Shown: positions 24,934 to 26,871 of the stretch, piece by piece
How positions within the stretch are numbered: the stretch's first letter is position 1
Layout of the letters: each line of letters begins with the position of its first letter
From: Chloroflexota bacterium
GTDB lineage: Bacteria; Chloroflexota; Anaerolineae; Anaerolineales; Anaerolineaceae
Reading direction: 5' to 3'
Assembly (NCBI GenBank): GCA_029265085.1
Contig: JAJUJY010000046.1
Coordinates: 1-26,871 of the forward strand
DNA: 26,871 nucleotides
Position numbers and translations under genes: made by a program
Notes under the pieces: model-generated
Seen by the model: only the letters and a program-made list of their open reading frames with translations
What the model was told of the DNA's origin: nothing
The model's database searches: none

Positions 24934-25782
24934 ATGGCAAAAGTAATACTTGTTTTATGTGATGGGTTACGCAACGATACTGCGCTTGAGATGATGGGAT
25001 ATCTTGAACATATGGTTGAAACGAAACAGGCGACACGTTACTGTTTGCTTGGTGAATTACCAACCGTATCACGTCCGATTTATGAGACTGTCCATACAGG
25101 AACACCGGTTAGTCAACACGGCATCACAAGCAACCTGATCATTCGCCCCTCTCGCATGCCAAATATTTTTTCGGTTGCCCGATCAAAAGGAAAATCCACC
25201 GCTGCGGCGGCCTATTACTGGATTTCAGAGCTATACAATGGTTGTCCCTTTACTGCACCTTTAGATAGAGAAGTTGATCAAGAAGATTTACCCATTCAAC
25301 ACGGCCGATTTTACACTGTTGACCCAATGCCGGATGAGGAAACATTCTTAAGTGCTCAAACACTTCTTCAGAAATTTAATCCGGACTTCCTCCTGATCCA
25401 TCCAATGGGCATGGACTATTTAGGACACATACAAGGGCCAGAAAGTAATGCTTATCGCAATAACGCAATTTTGATAGATACATTGCTAGCTACTTTGATC
25501 CCCGGTTGGCTTGAACAGGGTTATTCTATCCTCATAACTGCAGATCATGGGATCAGTCGCAATAATAGCCATGCAGGTACTCTCCCAGAAGTGCGCGATG
25601 TTCCCCTCTACATATTCCAACCCGATAGAAAAGGACTTGGAGCACTTTCTGAAAGACCAAACCATTTATCCATTGCTCCAACGGTACTCAAGATATTAGA
25701 GCTACCTATCCCTGATACAATGAAAGCATCTCCATTACCTGTTGCATCAAATAAATTGGACCATAAAGAAACCTCGAGGTGA
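24934..25782 (+). CDS. Alkaline-phosphatase-superfamily phosphodiesterase/nucleotide pyrophosphatase-like hydrolase
   Basis: A 282-residue metal-dependent hydrolase without a signal peptide, so cytoplasmic. The two-metal site of the superfamily is complete: Asp10 (VLCDGLRND), the nucleophile in PTVSRP (Ser46, where nucleotide pyrophosphatases usually have Thr), Asp161 and His165 (DYLGH), Asp204/His205 (TADHG) and His213 (SHAG). The spacing PTVSRP...TGTPVSQHGI matches type I phosphodiesterases. At 282 residues it is a compact core, shorter than most members. It lies between the importer ATPases (19-nt gap) and the GntR gene, which it overlaps or abuts, so it should act on the imported compound or a derivative. 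Phosphodiester, phosphomonoester, phosphonate and sulfate ester substrates all occur in the superfamily. Confidence 0.85.
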   Translation: MAKVILVLCDGLRNDTALEMMGYLEHMVETKQATRYCLLGELPTVSRPIYETVHTGTPVSQHGITSNLIIRPSRMPNIFSVARSKGKSTAAAAYYWISELYNGCPFTAPLDREVDQEDLPIQHGRFYTVDPMPDEETFLSAQTLLQKFNPDFLLIHPMGMDYLGHIQGPESNAYRNNAILIDTLLATLIPGWLEQGYSILITADHGISRNNSHAGTLPEVRDVPLYIFQPDRKGLGALSERPNHLSIAPTVLKILELPIPDTMKASPLPVASNKLDHKETSR

Positions 25783-25784
25783 AT

Positions 25785-26531
25785 GTGAGAAAGATAAACG
25801 CATCTATAGCCACCAGTATTCCGCTGTATCTGCAAATTGCAGAGAATTTTATAACACGCATTGATGCAGGAGAATATCACGTTGGGGATAAACTCCCTAC
25901 TGAACGCGAATTAAGTGAACAGCTAAATGTAAATCGCATCACAATACGTCAAGCACTCAATGTTTTAGAAATGCAAGGTTTAATTACTCGCAAGCAGGGC
26001 AGCGGAACTTATATTTCTCAACCCAAGATTGAACACCCCACATCACAATTTTTCTGGTTTACCCGCCAAATGAAGATAACAGGGCGCACACCAGGAGCCA
26101 GGTTAATTTTTTTTGAAAAAGAAGTGGCAAACACTGTTACTTCAAGAGAATTAGATATTACATTATCTGCTCAAGTCTACCACTGCAATCGCTTGCGCCT
26201 TGTTAATCAAGCCCCCGTATTACTAGAAAATTTTTACCTGCCTGCCGATTTATTTCCTAACATGGAACAGTTCGATCTAAACCAACGTTCGCTTTATGAA
26301 ATCATGGAAACCGAATATCAAATAAAAGTAAGCCGATTACGTTTTAGTCTTGAGACAGTGCCTGCCAGTGAATACGAAGCAGCCCATCTAGAAATCAATT
26401 CTGGCGCTCCTGTTTTTTTGGAACGCCGTGTAACTGCTGATCAGAATGGTCGAATTGTTGAATTTGCGAAAGATATATACCGTGGTGACCGAGTTGTATT
26501 TACATCCGACTGGTTATCCGCGGATTTTTAA
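25785..26531 (+). CDS. GntR-family regulator, HutC/UTRA type
   Basis: A winged-helix domain at the N-terminus (IPLYLQIAENFITRIDAGEYHVGDKLPTERELSEQLNVNRITIRQALNVLEMQGLITRKQGSGTYI) is followed by a UTRA ligand-binding domain (from about residue 85, with VYHCNRLRLVNQAPVLLENFYLP and GAPVFLERRVTADQNGRIVEFAKDIYRGDR). The total is 248 residues, normal for the subfamily. I prefer GTG 25785, with CGAGG five bases upstream; GTG 25779, which overlaps the previous stop, is the alternative. As the regulator is co-transcribed with the importer, feedback control through the operator at 18366-18385 is likely. The effector may be the phosphoester handled by the neighbouring hydrolase. Confidence 0.92.
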   Translation: MRKINASIATSIPLYLQIAENFITRIDAGEYHVGDKLPTERELSEQLNVNRITIRQALNVLEMQGLITRKQGSGTYISQPKIEHPTSQFFWFTRQMKITGRTPGARLIFFEKEVANTVTSRELDITLSAQVYHCNRLRLVNQAPVLLENFYLPADLFPNMEQFDLNQRSLYEIMETEYQIKVSRLRFSLETVPASEYEAAHLEINSGAPVFLERRVTADQNGRIVEFAKDIYRGDRVVFTSDWLSADF

Positions 26532-26555
26532 CAAACAAGGATTTTATAATTATTT

Positions 26556-26871
26556 ATGACGCGTCGCCGCCAACTTTCAATTCTCTTTCCGGTTGGTATA
26601 GGGATGGCTTTGTCTTTAACTGGAGATTTAGCCCTCTACACCATACTACCCACCCTGGCAATAACAGCCGGGTTTGCCCACATAGGGCTATTACTTTCAG
26701 CGAACCGATTTATTCGCTTTGCCAGCAATCCGATTGTAGGTGCACTGGTTGACCGTTGGGGTCGCCGCCCATTGATGCTCTTAGGAATGGGACTAGGGAC
26801 TCTATCCACATTAATCTATGCACTTTCACCCAGTTTTGGATTATTTCTTGCCAGCCGGTTAGTATGGGGCA
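26556..26871 (+). CDS. MFS transporter (3' partial)
   Basis: The first 105 residues of a membrane transporter that runs off the window. It begins MTRRRQLSILFPVGIGMALSL and contains the major facilitator loop motif GALVDRWGRRPLML (about residues 62-75) between the second and third membrane segments, with hydrophobic helices on both sides. It starts 24 nt after the GntR stop on the same strand, so it is probably the next gene of the operon. The ribosome site (AAGGAT) is far from the ATG, so expression may be low. Whether it imports or exports, and what, cannot be judged from this part. Confidence 0.85.
   Translation, partial: MTRRRQLSILFPVGIGMALSLTGDLALYTILPTLAITAGFAHIGLLLSANRFIRFASNPIVGALVDRWGRRPLMLLGMGLGTLSTLIYALSPSFGLFLASRLVWG

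Noticed and set aside
1..26871. CRISPR arrays, tRNA or rRNA genes, insertion sequences, riboswitches
   Set aside because: No spaced direct repeats, cloverleaf sequences, transposase frames or recognisable riboswitch cores were seen on either strand.

Overview
The window looks like chromosomal DNA from a free-living, saccharolytic heterotrophic bacterium, most likely a member of the Chloroflexota (Anaerolineae-like). That placement is an inference from the type of genes present: two ABC import operons with lipoprotein binding proteins ending in L-S-A-C lipoboxes, LacI and GntR sugar-type regulators, and intracellular GH13 and GH15 enzymes. No rRNA or other marker gene is present to confirm it. 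I see no phage, transposon, CRISPR or tRNA.

Layout, left to right. (A) 1-6063, plus strand: the 3' part of a YdjC/ChbG-type carbohydrate deacetylase. A hairpin follows, then a four-gene run: thiolase, fused-subunit CoA-transferase, NAD-type short-chain dehydrogenase and a GPH-family (MelB-like) symporter. A strong intrinsic terminator closes it. The three enzymes together make a 3-hydroxybutyrate/acetoacetate to acetyl-CoA route, or its reverse. (B) 6260-7704, minus strand: a TetR regulator and an alpha/beta hydrolase in one transcript, with two 19-bp operator copies framing the promoter. (C) 8031-11299, plus strand: three apparently separate genes, namely a polytopic membrane protein of unknown function, a YghO-like GNAT-fold protein and a DegV lipid-binding protein. 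(D) 11315-18143, minus strand: a maltodextrin-type operon with LacI repressor, binding lipoprotein, two permeases, GH15 and GH13 enzymes. It lacks an ATPase gene. Two copies of the same 12-bp palindrome mark the LacI sites. (E) 18337-26871, plus strand: a consensus promoter with a HutC-type operator, then a complete oligopeptide/oligosaccharide-type ABC importer (binding lipoprotein, two permeases, two ATPases), an alkaline-phosphatase-superfamily phosphodiesterase, a GntR/UTRA regulator and the start of an MFS transporter that runs off the window.

The two import operons D and E are transcribed divergently from a shared AT-rich region of about 290 bp (18144-18437). Each has its own near-consensus promoter and its own operator placed at the start of transcription. 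Each also has a stable hairpin between the binding-protein gene and the first permease gene, which fits higher expression of the binding protein than of the membrane subunits. Operon E is the least conventional part of the window: a cytoplasmic metal-dependent phosphodiesterase sits between the importer and its likely regulator. This suggests that the imported ligand, or a product of it, is a phosphoester, but the ligand cannot be read from the sequence.
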